DNA from: Pedobacter rhodius
GTDB lineage: Bacteria > Bacteroidota > Bacteroidia > Sphingobacteriales > Sphingobacteriaceae
DNA length: 64,000 bases
Assembly: GCF_027213645.1 (NCBI RefSeq)
Contig: NZ_JAPWGL010000002.1
Location: 682,001 to 746,000, forward strand
Reading direction: 5' to 3'
A program made the translations under genes and the position numbers. The notes under the pieces were generated by a model, which saw only the letters and a list, made by a program, of their open reading frames with translations, searched no databases and was not told the origin of the DNA. Position 1 is the first letter of the stretch. Each line of letters opens with the position of its first letter. Below, piece by piece: positions 45,973 to 54,784 of this stretch.

Positions 45973-46881
45973 TCAGCTCAGGCTCCTGTATTCAGCAGGG
46001 GTTGTCCCTGTTTTGCTTTTAAACAGTTTACTGAAATATTGCGGATACTCGAAACCAAGGTTGTAAGCAACTTCGCTTATTGTAGCATTCGTGTTTAACA
46101 GATTATTTTTGGCTTCTTCAATCAAATAGTAATGTATGTGGTCTTGGGCATTTTTACCTGTTTCTTTTTTTAATAAGTCGCTTAAATAATTGGGAGATAA
46201 GAATAACTGGTCTGCACAATACTTTACACTCGGCAAACCATTATTTTTTAGTTTGTCGGATTTAAAATAGTTTGTTAACATATTTTCAAATTTCGCCAGC
46301 GTATCTTTATTACTGTTTTTCCGGGTAATAAACTGCCTGTCGTAAAATCGAATACAATAGTTTAAAAGTAATTCAATATTTGATACAATTAAGTTCTGAC
46401 TGTGCTGGTCTATGTTTTGCGAAAGTTCATTTTCAATTTTTGTGACGCAGTCGTTCAAAGTCTGTTTTTCCTTATCAGATAAATGCAATGCTTCGTTAAC
46501 TTCATAAAAAAAAAAATTGTAGTCTTTCATTTTACTACCCAATGAAGTTCCTCTGATTAAATCAGGATGAAAGAACAAACCCCAGCCCGATACATCATTT
46601 TGTTGGTCGCTTTCATTTTCGATAGCAGCAACCTGCTTTGGTGCAATGCAGATTAAAGTACCCTCCTGAAAATCGAAATATTCCCTTCCATATTTTAACT
46701 TTCCACAGTGATTGTTTTTAAGCATTATTGAGTAGAAGCCTAAAGTTGTTTTTACATTATTTTCGCCGAAACTTTCAACTTTTGAAAAATCAACTACAGA
46801 AACCAAAGGATGTTTTGGCTTTTCCTGATTGAGTATATTATTCAATTCGCTTATGGTTTCAATATGATATACTTCTTTCAT
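45973..46881 (-). CDS. AraC family transcriptional regulator
   Basis: A 302-residue protein with an N-terminal cupin-like sensor region (ESFGENNVKTTLGFYSIMLK, FQEGTLICIAPKQV) and a C-terminal double helix-turn-helix (LPSVKYCADQLFLSPNYLSD, then ATISEVAYNLGFEYPQYFSK and KTGTTPAEYR). It is the last gene of a minus-strand cluster (START-like protein, SDR, membrane protein, AraC) and probably regulates it. Confidence 0.92.
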   Translation of the reverse strand: MKEVYHIETISELNNILNQEKPKHPLVSVVDFSKVESFGENNVKTTLGFYSIMLKNNHCGKLKYGREYFDFQEGTLICIAPKQVAAIENESDQQNDVSGWGLFFHPDLIRGTSLGSKMKDYNFFFYEVNEALHLSDKEKQTLNDCVTKIENELSQNIDQHSQNLIVSNIELLLNYCIRFYDRQFITRKNSNKDTLAKFENMLTNYFKSDKLKNNGLPSVKYCADQLFLSPNYLSDLLKKETGKNAQDHIHYYLIEEAKNNLLNTNATISEVAYNLGFEYPQYFSKLFKSKTGTTPAEYRSLS

Positions 46882-46901
46882 TCTGATAGTTTTTTTATAA
46901 G

Positions 46902-47387
46902 TTATTGTTGTAAGAATGATAAAAACGCGTCAGAGCGGGTCACAAATCCGTTATCAATAACAAATGTAGAAATAAATAAGAGGGTAAACCCCAAGGCCAT
47001 TCCTTTATGATAATGAGTAGAGGCAAGTGGCAATGCAATTACTGATAAAATCATTAAAAACGGATAAATACGCATAAGTAGTTTTCCGGCTTTATTATCA
47101 TTTAAATGCTTTGTTATCTCTTTTTTAATTGCTTCATCAGGCGATTTCTGGTATAAACCAATTATTTCTTTAGCATGTGCAGGTCTGCTATATAGGATAA
47201 AACTGCCGTAGCCTAATAGAATTGCCAGCATTAAACCCAGGGGGACTAAGCTACCTTTTAAGAACACATTTTCACTACGATAAATTCCGGTAAAAATCAA
47301 AGCCAAAAAAATGCCCGCTGTAATCATCATTTTCCCTTGAAGCACTTCGCTCTTTGCCCAGGCATTTGTGTATGCTGCAAATTCCAT
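46902..47387 (-). CDS. Hypothetical integral membrane protein
   Basis: A 161-residue protein with four hydrophobic segments (MMITAGIFLALIFTGIY, LVPLGLMLAILLGYGSFILY, IYPFLMILSVIALPLA, GMALGFTLLFISTFVI) separated by a charged cytoplasmic-type loop. Family not recognised. It lies between the SDR and the AraC gene with gaps of 27 and 20 bp, so co-transcription is likely. Confidence 0.75.
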   Translation of the reverse strand: MEFAAYTNAWAKSEVLQGKMMITAGIFLALIFTGIYRSENVFLKGSLVPLGLMLAILLGYGSFILYSRPAHAKEIIGLYQKSPDEAIKKEITKHLNDNKAGKLLMRIYPFLMILSVIALPLASTHYHKGMALGFTLLFISTFVIDNGFVTRSDAFLSFLQQ

Positions 47388-47414
47388 TGATTTAAATTAT
47401 TAAATATTTATGCT

Positions 47415-48221
47415 TTATTTTACCTGGCTCATTATTATTTTGTCATATAGTTTGTCGCCTAAATACATACGCATCCAAACCATCGGTTTAGCCCAATTTC
47501 CAATCCTGTATCGTGTTTTTGGCTTATCGGCATTTACAATTTTAGAAATTGTATCGGCAATAACAGATGAAGGCGACATTTTTGTACGCCCTGTCGACTT
47601 TGTAATTGAATTTACCAGGTCAGCATAAGTACCATGTCCTGAATATTTTATCATTGGCCCTGTTAATACATCTGCAAACTCGGTTTGAATTAACCCCGGT
47701 TCCAGGATTACAACATTAATGTTAAATGCTTTTAATTCTAAACGCAGGCAATCGCTCCAACCTTCCAGGGCATGTTTTGATGCATGATACCAGGCGCCCA
47801 GCGGTGTATACATTTTGCCACCCATAGAGGAGGTATTAATAATTACACCTGATTTAGCTTTTCGCATAAATGGAATTACTTTTTGCGTTAAACTTGCTAA
47901 ACCAAAGAGATTGACTTCAAATTGATTTTTGGCCGCATTTATTTCAATGTCTTCAACCGCTCCATATAGGCCATAGCCTGCATTATTCCACAAAATATCA
48001 ATTTTTCTTTCTTTTTGAATAATTGCATCAACCACTTTTTGGATATCGGCTTCGTTTGTTATATCCATCTGGATAGGAAAGCCCCCCAGTTGCTTTAAGT
48101 CGTTCATATTATCAATGCGCCTTGCCACCGTATAAACGGTGTGACCTTCTTTGATTAATTGTTGCGCGGTTTCTTTGCCCATGCCTGATGAAGCACCTGT
48201 TATTAAAATTACTTTCGTCAT
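47415..48221 (-). CDS. Short-chain dehydrogenase/reductase
   Basis: A 268-residue SDR with the cofactor motif VILITGASSGMGKETAQQL, ILWNNAGYGLYG, and the catalytic Ser/Tyr/Lys in INTSSMGGKMYTPLGAWYHA then SKHALEGWSD. It resembles the oxidoreductases that often accompany an AraC regulator. Substrate unknown. Confidence 0.92.
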   Translation of the reverse strand: MTKVILITGASSGMGKETAQQLIKEGHTVYTVARRIDNMNDLKQLGGFPIQMDITNEADIQKVVDAIIQKERKIDILWNNAGYGLYGAVEDIEINAAKNQFEVNLFGLASLTQKVIPFMRKAKSGVIINTSSMGGKMYTPLGAWYHASKHALEGWSDCLRLELKAFNINVVILEPGLIQTEFADVLTGPMIKYSGHGTYADLVNSITKSTGRTKMSPSSVIADTISKIVNADKPKTRYRIGNWAKPMVWMRMYLGDKLYDKIIMSQVK

Positions 48222-48264
48222 TTTGCTTATAAGTTATTATTGATGATGAAAATTCTACAGCTGT

Positions 48265-48882
48265 TTATTTAGAAATTGATTCTACCAAACGACTTATAAT
48301 TCGTTCGGGTCCGTTTGGAAGCCAACTGTTCATCAGAACTTTGGGGATAGCGCCTGTTGGGGAAAAAACAGCATCTATACTTACCTTTATTTTTTTATCT
48401 GCAATTTGTTCAAATTTGTAGACCACATCATATAAGTTTATGCGCTCAACTTTTTTTACTTCAAATTCGGTTGGTGCTGCTTTCCCTGAAATATAAAATC
48501 CATTGTTTGTTTTTACGAACTCGAATTTCTGAACACAATCATTATCCGACACTGGCCATGAGTTATCAAAATAGATGTAAGTGAGCCATGCATTAGCAGA
48601 TATTTTTTTCAGCTCGCTGGTTGCCCCCATGTTTTCCAGAAATTTCTTATAGTTAGCCGAATTTCTCATAAATGTTTCTGCCTTACCCAGGTTAACATCT
48701 ACAACTGTTTCAACGACATAGTAAAAGACATTCTTCTCTTTGTTATTAACTTTTTGTGTTACGATTTTACTTTTAACGTTTACCTTACCGTCTTTTAAAG
48801 TAGCTGTCTTCCAATTTCCATCCTGCGCAAATCCATTGACGGATATCAGGAGGCCAATTATTAATGTGAAATACTTTTTCAT
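48265..48882 (-). CDS. Secreted START/SRPBCC-like protein
   Basis: A 205-residue product with a signal peptide (MKKYFTLIIGLLISVNGFAQ). The body has the alternating helix-grip features of START domains (VFYYVVETVVDVNLGKAETF, AWLTYIYFDNSWPVSDNDCV, LMNSWLPNGPERIISRLVES). The ATG at 48882 starts the signal peptide; a longer frame upstream is not used. First gene of the SDR-AraC cluster. A periplasmic lipid- or steroid-binding role is inference. Confidence 0.75.
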   Translation of the reverse strand: MKKYFTLIIGLLISVNGFAQDGNWKTATLKDGKVNVKSKIVTQKVNNKEKNVFYYVVETVVDVNLGKAETFMRNSANYKKFLENMGATSELKKISANAWLTYIYFDNSWPVSDNDCVQKFEFVKTNNGFYISGKAAPTEFEVKKVERINLYDVVYKFEQIADKKIKVSIDAVFSPTGAIPKVLMNSWLPNGPERIISRLVESISK

Positions 48883-49154
48883 TTTTATTATTTTTTGTTT
48901 ATCCAAAGGTCGGTTGGCTTTGCACCAGGCTGATAACACGAATTACTGATTGTTGTATACTAATTCCTTATTTGATGAAAAACCAAAAAACACCTAACCT
49001 TTGCCAATAAGAATAAATCGGAGGATTTATATAAATCATGCATTAAAGGCCAACAGTACTGAGATTGTTAGCCTTTTAGATTTGGATATCTACAATATTT
49101 TAAGTTGTTAAAATGGAATTACGTATAACAGGTTTAAATTATTTTAAATATTTT

Positions 49155-49184
49155 TTGAAACAGAAACTTAAATTTCTATATTTG
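49155..49184 (+). promoter_or_regulatory. Promoter of second tRNA-Gly/Leu cluster
   Basis: TTG (49155-49157), 19 bp, TATATTTG (49177-49184), followed at 36 bp by the tRNA. Same architecture as at 45511. Confidence 0.85.
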
Positions 49185-49219
49185 CAACCCCAAAGGGAAT
49201 ACAGCGATTGTATTATTAT

Positions 49220-49292
<73 letters not shown>

Positions 49293-49359
49293 CTGAATGC
49301 CTTTCCTACCGGAAGGCATTTATTTTAACATCAATCTATCATAATTCGGATAGACTAAT

Positions 49360-49443
49360 GCTCGGGTGGTGGAACTGGTAGACACGCAGGACTTAAAATC
49401 CTGTGCTTTCAAAGGCGTGCGGGTTCGATTCCCGCCCCGAGTA
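49360..49443 (+). tRNA. tRNA-Leu(UAA), second copy
   Basis: Identical to 45723-45806: 84 nt with long variable arm and anticodon TAA. Confidence 0.97.
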
Positions 49444-49444
49444 C

Positions 49445-49475
49445 AAACCCTTTTTACAGCAGGTAAAGAGGGTTT
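49445..49475 (+). terminator. Terminator after second tRNA cluster
   Basis: AAACCCTTTTTAC, loop AGCAG, GTAAAGAGGGTTT: a 13-bp stem with one G-U pair, then CTTATTTTT. Unrelated in sequence to the terminator after the first cluster. Confidence 0.75.
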
Positions 49476-49593
49476 CTTATTTTTAATACATTTCTAATGT
49501 GTATTTAAATTCACGTAAAAGCGGTTAATATTTTAGTGTTATATGCTAATATTTCCAAATCCTTAAATTTACTTTTTAATCTTAACCTGAAGC

Positions 49594-50451
49594 ATGAAGT
49601 GGATCACCCGTGAACGACCAAAAATTGACAGAATAGCCTGTCCGTGGTTAATACTGCGATTTATTGATCCACAAGCAGAGATCATCTATGTGCCATACGA
49701 AGAAGTATTGGAAAAGGCTGCAGAACTCGGAGCTGTACCATTTGACCTACCAGATGTTGAATATTCCCATTATGAAGACCGTTGCACCTTTGATTACTTT
49801 ATCAAAAAGCATAAACTGAAAGATGAGGCCCTTGAACGGATTGCTGCTATTGTACGTGGTGCCGACACGGATAGACACGATTTTGCTCCACAGGCCGCTG
49901 GTCTTGAGGCCATATTTTCCGGGCTTACTTCCCAAATCAAAGATGACCAGGAGCTATTAAAGTTTGGCCTTACTATATACGACGGATTGTATGTTTGGGC
50001 ACAGCGTTTATACAACCTAAGGCACACACAGGCAGGACCTGTAGAACAGTTGCTGTTACAGGTGTACCAACAATATTTAAAAACAGACAAAGGAAAGAGA
50101 GCACCAATTTGGGCAAATGCGTTAAAAGAAATGATTCAGGACCAGCTGGACACGAACATGACGCTTAGTTTGCAACAAGCATCAGAAGAACTGGAAATTA
50201 ATCCAACCTATCTGTCACGTGAATTTTCTAAATATTTTGATAACCTGTCATTTGGTGAATATATGCGCAAACTTCGTATTGACAAAGCAATCCAGCTGAT
50301 GGAAAATGAAAATTACACGCTCACCGAAGTAGCTTATTTGACCGGATTTTCAGATCAGAGTCACTTTAATCGCACCTTCAAAAAACAAATGGGTTATAAT
50401 CCGTCAAACTATCGCAAAAACATACTGCGGGGTAAAAAAGATACAAATTAG
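49594..50451 (+). CDS. ChrB-type chromate resistance domain fused to AraC-type HTH
   Basis: A 285-residue fusion. Residues 1-~150 carry the chromate-resistance (ChrB) domain: MKWITRERPKIDRIACPWLI, LRFIDPQAEIIYVP, then HDFAPQAAGLEAIFSGL. Residues ~190-280 carry an AraC double helix-turn-helix (SLQQASEELEINPTYLSREF, YTLTEVAYLTGFSDQSHFNR, KQMGYNPSNYRK). Classical ChrB regulators combine this domain with a different N-terminal DNA-binding region; here the HTH is C-terminal and AraC-like. It is the first gene of an operon ending in chrA and is probably its chromate-responsive activator. Confidence 0.87.
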   Translation: MKWITRERPKIDRIACPWLILRFIDPQAEIIYVPYEEVLEKAAELGAVPFDLPDVEYSHYEDRCTFDYFIKKHKLKDEALERIAAIVRGADTDRHDFAPQAAGLEAIFSGLTSQIKDDQELLKFGLTIYDGLYVWAQRLYNLRHTQAGPVEQLLLQVYQQYLKTDKGKRAPIWANALKEMIQDQLDTNMTLSLQQASEELEINPTYLSREFSKYFDNLSFGEYMRKLRIDKAIQLMENENYTLTEVAYLTGFSDQSHFNRTFKKQMGYNPSNYRKNILRGKKDTN

Positions 50452-50498
50452 TCAAATGCGTTCTATTTTACAGGTTTATTAAGGCTTAAAATTGCCTT

Positions 50499-51011
50499 AT
50501 GAACTTAAATAGAACACTTTCTTTTTTATTGGCAATTATTTCCACGGCCACATATGCGCAGAACAGCAACAATCTGCAGACCTATCCAAAACTTGCCGGC
50601 TATGTAGGCATCTTGCATCCCATTGCGACATTCAGTAGTGCTGGTACCGAGAGTAATTTTAATCACTATTATGCTGTGGGCATGCCAACGGGTATTAATA
50701 TCTGGAAAAGTTCGAAGATTGGTTTCTCGGCTGAATTTGTTCCTACCATCAGAGTGGAAAACGGCACGAGCAAAATGAGCAATTTTCTTTTCCACCCGGG
50801 TGTGTTGGTTGCCCTAGGCAATGGGTTTACTTTTGCAGGAAGAGCCGCTTTTGAAACTTCGGGGCGATATGGACTGACACCTGTTCTGAATAAAACCGTT
50901 ATTAAGGGAAAAAGCACGAATATGTTCGCGGCTTTGCCATTGCCTATTCGATTTGGTAATGATAGACCGGCAACGCTCGGCATTGGTTTCCAATTTGGCA
51001 TTTCATTCTGA
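50499..51011 (+). CDS. Hypothetical secreted, probably outer-membrane protein in chromate operon
   Basis: A 170-residue product with a signal peptide (RTLSFLLAIISTATYAQ) and alternating beta-strands ending in a phenylalanine-terminated strand (ATLGIGFQFGISF), as in small outer-membrane barrels. It begins 47 bp after the ChrB-AraC gene and ends 2 bp before chrA. Family not recognised; a role in the envelope part of chromate handling is inferred only from position. Confidence 0.75.
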   Translation: MNLNRTLSFLLAIISTATYAQNSNNLQTYPKLAGYVGILHPIATFSSAGTESNFNHYYAVGMPTGINIWKSSKIGFSAEFVPTIRVENGTSKMSNFLFHPGVLVALGNGFTFAGRAAFETSGRYGLTPVLNKTVIKGKSTNMFAALPLPIRFGNDRPATLGIGFQFGISF

Positions 51012-51013
51012 TC

Positions 51014-52189
51014 ATGGAACCGAAACGCTACACCTTGAAAGATATTACCCTATATTTTCTGAAGCTGGGTACTTTGGGCTTCGGTGGGCCTGTTGCGCTG
51101 GTTGGTTACATGCACCGCGACCTGGTTGAACAAAAAAAATGGCTGACCGAGGAGGAATATAAAGAGGGACTGGCATTAGCCCAGTTAGCCCCCGGGCCAT
51201 TAGCCGCACAACTGGGGATTTATATCGGGTTTGTCCATAACGGCTTAATTGGAGCAATATTGACAGGTCTGGCTTTTGTGCTCCCTTCATTTATTATGGT
51301 TGTGCTCTTAGGCATAATTTATCAACTTTACAGCGGCCTTTTCTGGATGCGGGATGTATTTTATGGCGTCGGTGCTGCTGTTATCGGCATCATAACGATC
51401 AGTGCCTATAAACTGACGTTAAAATCCGTAGGCAAAATAAATCTGCAGGCAATCGGTACTAACTGGCTGTTATGGCTTTTCTACCTTACGGCCGTAATAA
51501 TCACAGTTATCATGCAAAAGGAACAAATATCGCTTTTTATTATATGTGGGCTAATCTATATGGTGGTTAAAGCACCGCCAAGATGGATGAAAAGACCGAC
51601 AACAATACCCGTCGTTTTTCTGATTGCCGGAATAGGTTTTTGGCAATATTCGAAGGATCGGTTGTTAGAATTAGGGTTGTTTTTTCTAAAAGCGGGCGCG
51701 TTTGTATTTGGCAGTGGTCTTGCTATTGTACCTTTTTTACATTCGGGTGTAGTTGAGGAACATCGCTGGCTGAGCGAGAACCAGTTTCTGGACGCCGTAG
51801 CAGTTGCAATGATTACTCCTGGACCGGTCGTGATTACGGTAGGCTTTATCGGTTATCTTGTTGACGGTTTTGCCGGTGCTTCGGTAGCCGCATTGGCCAC
51901 ATTTCTTCCGTGCTTTCTATTCACAGTTTTATTAGCACCATTTTTTAAGAAGATTGCCAGAAACTCCAGTATTAAAGCCTTTGTAGAAGGCATTACTGCC
52001 GCTGTAATCGGTGCTTTGGTTGGATCGGTCATAATTATCGCAATGCGTTCAATCATTGACATTCCCACCGGGCTTATTGCGCTTGGTAGTGGCTTAGCCT
52101 TAATCTATATAAAAAAAATACAGGAACCACACCTGATCGCTATTGCAGCAATTTTAGGCATTTTTATCAAGAATATCTTGAATGCATAA
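51014..52189 (+). CDS. chrA: Chromate transporter ChrA
   Basis: A 391-residue CHR-family efflux protein with the two homologous halves, each starting with the signature FLKLGTLGFGGPVALVGYMH and FLKAGAFVFGSGLAIVPFLH, followed by LAQLAPGPLAAQLGIYIGF and AMITPGPVVITVGFIGYLV. It exports chromate from the cytoplasm. Translation is likely coupled to the preceding gene (2-bp gap). Confidence 0.95.
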   Translation: MEPKRYTLKDITLYFLKLGTLGFGGPVALVGYMHRDLVEQKKWLTEEEYKEGLALAQLAPGPLAAQLGIYIGFVHNGLIGAILTGLAFVLPSFIMVVLLGIIYQLYSGLFWMRDVFYGVGAAVIGIITISAYKLTLKSVGKINLQAIGTNWLLWLFYLTAVIITVIMQKEQISLFIICGLIYMVVKAPPRWMKRPTTIPVVFLIAGIGFWQYSKDRLLELGLFFLKAGAFVFGSGLAIVPFLHSGVVEEHRWLSENQFLDAVAVAMITPGPVVITVGFIGYLVDGFAGASVAALATFLPCFLFTVLLAPFFKKIARNSSIKAFVEGITAAVIGALVGSVIIIAMRSIIDIPTGLIALGSGLALIYIKKIQEPHLIAIAAILGIFIKNILNA

Positions 52190-52462
52190 ATGTTATTCCC
52201 AACCATTAAAACATTTGGGTATATTTCCCGTCATCTTATTCTAAAAATGTCTTTTGGGCCTGTAAGCGCAATAAAAGTTCTAAATCTTTATCAAAGTGTT
52301 TGGAAATTAGAACCTTTGCGCATACGAAATCGTGATCAGGATGCACCAGTTCCAACACCACTTTTTTTATGTTACCCGGCCACATAAGTGTTATACCAAA
52401 AAAGCCGGAACGGGCATGCCCACCCGCTTATCAACTGGTAATTTCCCGGTCTTTTTTAATGA
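52190..52462. other. Convergent intergenic region
   Basis: No gene. An inverted repeat, AACTGGTAAT (52434-52443) and ATTACCAGTT (52462-52471), overlaps the stop of the LRR gene and could terminate one or both convergent transcripts. Confidence 0.5.
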
Positions 52463-53221
52463 TTACCAGTTCAGGTTAACCAATTTTTCGGCTCCGCTTA
52501 AATTCAATGTCTTGATGTTACAGTAAAGACATGAAAATGATTCAAGTTTGGACAAGCCAAGAATATTTACTGAAGACAACTTATTGTAATCAGCCGCAAA
52601 ATATTTCAGCTCAGGGAACTTACTAAGATCAAGATTCTGGCCTATCTTGTTTTTACTTATTATTAACGAGCTCAGTCTCGGGCACATACTGATTCTGAAA
52701 TCTGCTATGTTGTTATTCGAAACATCTACCTCTTGCAAACCGGGTTGGTTACCGATAATCAAACTGCTAAATTGATTATACGCTAAGTGAAGTTTGGTGA
52801 GTTTTTTGAATGGCGACAGGTCAATTGTTTTCAGGTTATTGCCAATCAAAGATAAATGTTCCAGGTTAATACATCCCTTTAAATTAACCGTTTCCATACC
52901 ACCGCCAATAAGATACAGGCGTTTTAAGCTCAACATTCCCTGAAGATCAACACTGCTGACCTGATTTTTATAAGTTCCGAATTCTTCTAGGTTGGAAAAC
53001 TGCTTTATACCTTCCATCGAAGAAAAAGGGGTATCTTCAAGGTAAAGTTTAGTTATCTTTTTAGCTTCTGATACATCTATTTCCCCATCATTGTTCGCAT
53101 CTACTTTTTTCTGTATTAGTGCGCGTTTAAAATTTGGATCCGGAAACTTTATTGTCTGTGCAAATGAAAAGGACAAGGAAAACAGCATTGCTGCCGAACA
53201 TGAAAATAGCCTAATGAACAT
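52463..53221 (-). CDS. Secreted leucine-rich-repeat protein
   Basis: A 252-residue protein with a signal peptide (AAMLFSLSFSFAQ), an EF-hand-like/dockerin-type segment (DANNDGEIDVSEAKKITKLY) and about seven bacterial LRRs of ~21 residues (LKRLYLIGGGMETVNLKGC, LEHLSLIGNNLKTIDLSP, LTKLHLAYNQFSSLIIGN and so on). No sorting domain or anchor is visible at the C-terminus. Likely an exported binding protein. It is 11 bp downstream of the gene at 53233 on the same strand, so co-transcribed with it. Confidence 0.85.
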   Translation of the reverse strand: MFIRLFSCSAAMLFSLSFSFAQTIKFPDPNFKRALIQKKVDANNDGEIDVSEAKKITKLYLEDTPFSSMEGIKQFSNLEEFGTYKNQVSSVDLQGMLSLKRLYLIGGGMETVNLKGCINLEHLSLIGNNLKTIDLSPFKKLTKLHLAYNQFSSLIIGNQPGLQEVDVSNNNIADFRISMCPRLSSLIISKNKIGQNLDLSKFPELKYFAADYNKLSSVNILGLSKLESFSCLYCNIKTLNLSGAEKLVNLNW

Positions 53222-53232
53222 ACGCTTTACAT

Positions 53233-53826
53233 TTATAATTTTACTTGGATAGTCTGGCCCTCAGCTGTAATTTCAACGATCTTTTTCACCAGATCGCTTG
53301 TATTATAAAATAATTTAAAATCTTCATAAATGGGTTCAGTAAATGAACTCACCTGCTGCCCGTGAACATTATAGCCAACAGTGGTTGATGTACCAATCTC
53401 TCTGGACCTTTTTTCCATCTTTCCCTGCTGCACGATGGTTTGCAAGTAATATTTCCCGGGCTTTAAGTTTCGGAATTCAAAGCTGCCATCTTCATCCGAA
53501 GCTTTTGCAAGTACACGGTACGAATATGCCTCCGGCGACATCATGGCTAACGTTTTTCCGTTTTTCTTCTGCAGGTCGTACCACTCATTAAAATAGGCGG
53601 TACATGGGAAAAGCGTTACGATGATACCTAAAAAAGTATTGTTTAGGTTTTTCTGTTTTTTTGCCACTACACCTTTTATTACGCTGGTACCACTATTAAG
53701 CATATTTCCGGCTTGCATCTTATCAAAAACTGCAGTGGGAAATACCGGAGTACTTTTTTCCTGGGCTTTTACTACAGCACATAGTAATAAGTGTAAAATA
53801 ATACAAACCGTTAGTTTCGATTTCAT
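53233..53826 (-). CDS. Secreted protein with carboxypeptidase-regulatory-like domain
   Basis: A 197-residue product with a signal peptide (TVCIILHLLLCAVVKAQ), then a region typical of carboxypeptidase-regulatory/prealbumin-like beta-sandwiches (DEDGSFEFRNLKPGKYYLQT). Function unknown; probably envelope-located. It lies between the LRR gene and the lipoprotein gene, all on the minus strand. Confidence 0.75.
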   Translation of the reverse strand: MKSKLTVCIILHLLLCAVVKAQEKSTPVFPTAVFDKMQAGNMLNSGTSVIKGVVAKKQKNLNNTFLGIIVTLFPCTAYFNEWYDLQKKNGKTLAMMSPEAYSYRVLAKASDEDGSFEFRNLKPGKYYLQTIVQQGKMEKRSREIGTSTTVGYNVHGQQVSSFTEPIYEDFKLFYNTSDLVKKIVEITAEGQTIQVKL

Positions 53827-53916
53827 AAAATAATGAATACGTTTTCTTGTGAATTTAAGCTTTTGTGAAATATTACAATTACTAATTGGTAATAAATAAT
53901 AAAATACCTTTACCTG

Positions 53917-54378
53917 CTAATAAGTATATGATTGAGTGTAAGCATTTGCATAAGTTAGTGTTGCACTTATATCGGGTTTCACTTCACCATTAATTACCGG
54001 TTTTACAATAAATGAAAATGTATGAGATGCTGTACTAGAATAACCGCTCACGTTCATAACCACGGTGGATAAAGGAGTTGTAGTTTCAACGGTTACACCC
54101 TCTTTAAGTTGCGCATAACTTAGTTGTAAATTTATTTTATTGGCCTGTTCTACGCCATTAATCTTAAATATTGTTTTAGCTTGTCCTTGTGCTTGTGCAC
54201 CCGTAAAAAGTACATTAAAATTATCACTCGATAAAAGGTTTGAAGTTGTGATGGTAAATTTTGCACTTTTCAATTTATTGTAATCATCTAAGTTGTCTCC
54301 ATCACTTTTCTTTTTACAACCGTTGAGGCTTATGGCTAAAGCAGCAAATAAACATAGAATTAAATTAAACTTTTTCAT
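53917..54378 (-). CDS. Putative lipoprotein
   Basis: A 153-residue protein with a lipoprotein signal ending LAISLNGC (C21) and KKKSDGDN behind it, then a beta-rich domain (KLKSAKFTITTSNLLSSDNF, SYAQLKEGVTVETTTPLST). Family not recognised. A perfect AATGACTG-N4-CAGTCATT palindrome lies about 105 bp upstream, with a promoter element at the spacing seen again before the gene at 60045. Confidence 0.75.
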   Translation of the reverse strand: MKKFNLILCLFAALAISLNGCKKKSDGDNLDDYNKLKSAKFTITTSNLLSSDNFNVLFTGAQAQGQAKTIFKINGVEQANKINLQLSYAQLKEGVTVETTTPLSTVVMNVSGYSSTASHTFSFIVKPVINGEVKPDISATLTYANAYTQSYTY

Positions 54379-54452
54379 AGATAAATTTTATTATGTAAGC
54401 CTACTCTTTTTGATTACAGTTTTCGGCACCCCTGTTCAAAAATATGATGATT

Positions 54453-54460
54453 CAAAATTA
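54453..54460 (-). promoter_or_regulatory. -7 element TAATTTTG of lipoprotein gene
   Basis: Minus-strand TAATTTTG fits TAnnTTTG. The TTG at 54483-54481 is 20 bp upstream and overlaps the end of the palindrome. The operator centre is 31.5 bp from the first base, exactly as at 60088-60095. Confidence 0.6.
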
Positions 54461-54481
54461 GGGCTAGCCAAATCGCCAGAC

Positions 54482-54501
54482 AATGACTGGTAACAGTCAT
54501 T
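54482..54501. promoter_or_regulatory. Palindromic operator, site 1
   Basis: AATGACTG-GTAA-CAGTCATT, arms perfectly complementary. Upstream of the lipoprotein gene (start 54378). Confidence 0.75.
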
Positions 54502-54715
54502 TTTCCGATTTCTTTTTCCTTTTCGCCAGGAACCTTTAATGCCCGGCCGGGAACAGGGCTGAGTTGATGAGCAGACGACTGCGTGTAATCTACAACATTC
54601 TTTTACCTCAAAACCACGATGGCTCATCGATCAAAATGCTTTAATCCATTAACTAAGGTAGATTGTAGCTTACAATATATTGTAATCTGTCTCTTCTATA
54701 ATTTAGGCGCTGGCC
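54502..54715. other. Divergent intergenic region
   Basis: No gene is supported. It contains the 16-bp palindrome TTACAATATATTGTAA at 54670-54685, unrelated to the AATGACTG sites and possibly a second regulator site. Confidence 0.5.
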
Positions 54716-54735
54716 AATGACTGAAACCAGTCATT
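54716..54735. promoter_or_regulatory. Palindromic operator, site 2
   Basis: AATGACTG-AAAC-CAGTCATT, perfect arms. It lies 49 bp before the histidine-kinase start. An AAAATTTG element at 54772-54779 lies 46.5 bp from its centre, as at site 4. Confidence 0.75.
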
Positions 54736-54784
54736 TTTAACATAAATTTTTAAAAAAGAGATTTTATCACTAAAATTTGTAGAT

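Noticed and set aside
45807-49219. Integrative element inserted at a tRNA gene
   Set aside because: No integrase, no direct repeat of a tRNA 3' end alone, and both clusters are complete with their own promoters; duplication is the simpler explanation.
54436-54627. Minus-strand frame across the divergent intergenic region
   Set aside because: It lies over operator site 1 and the promoter, with no recognisable protein.
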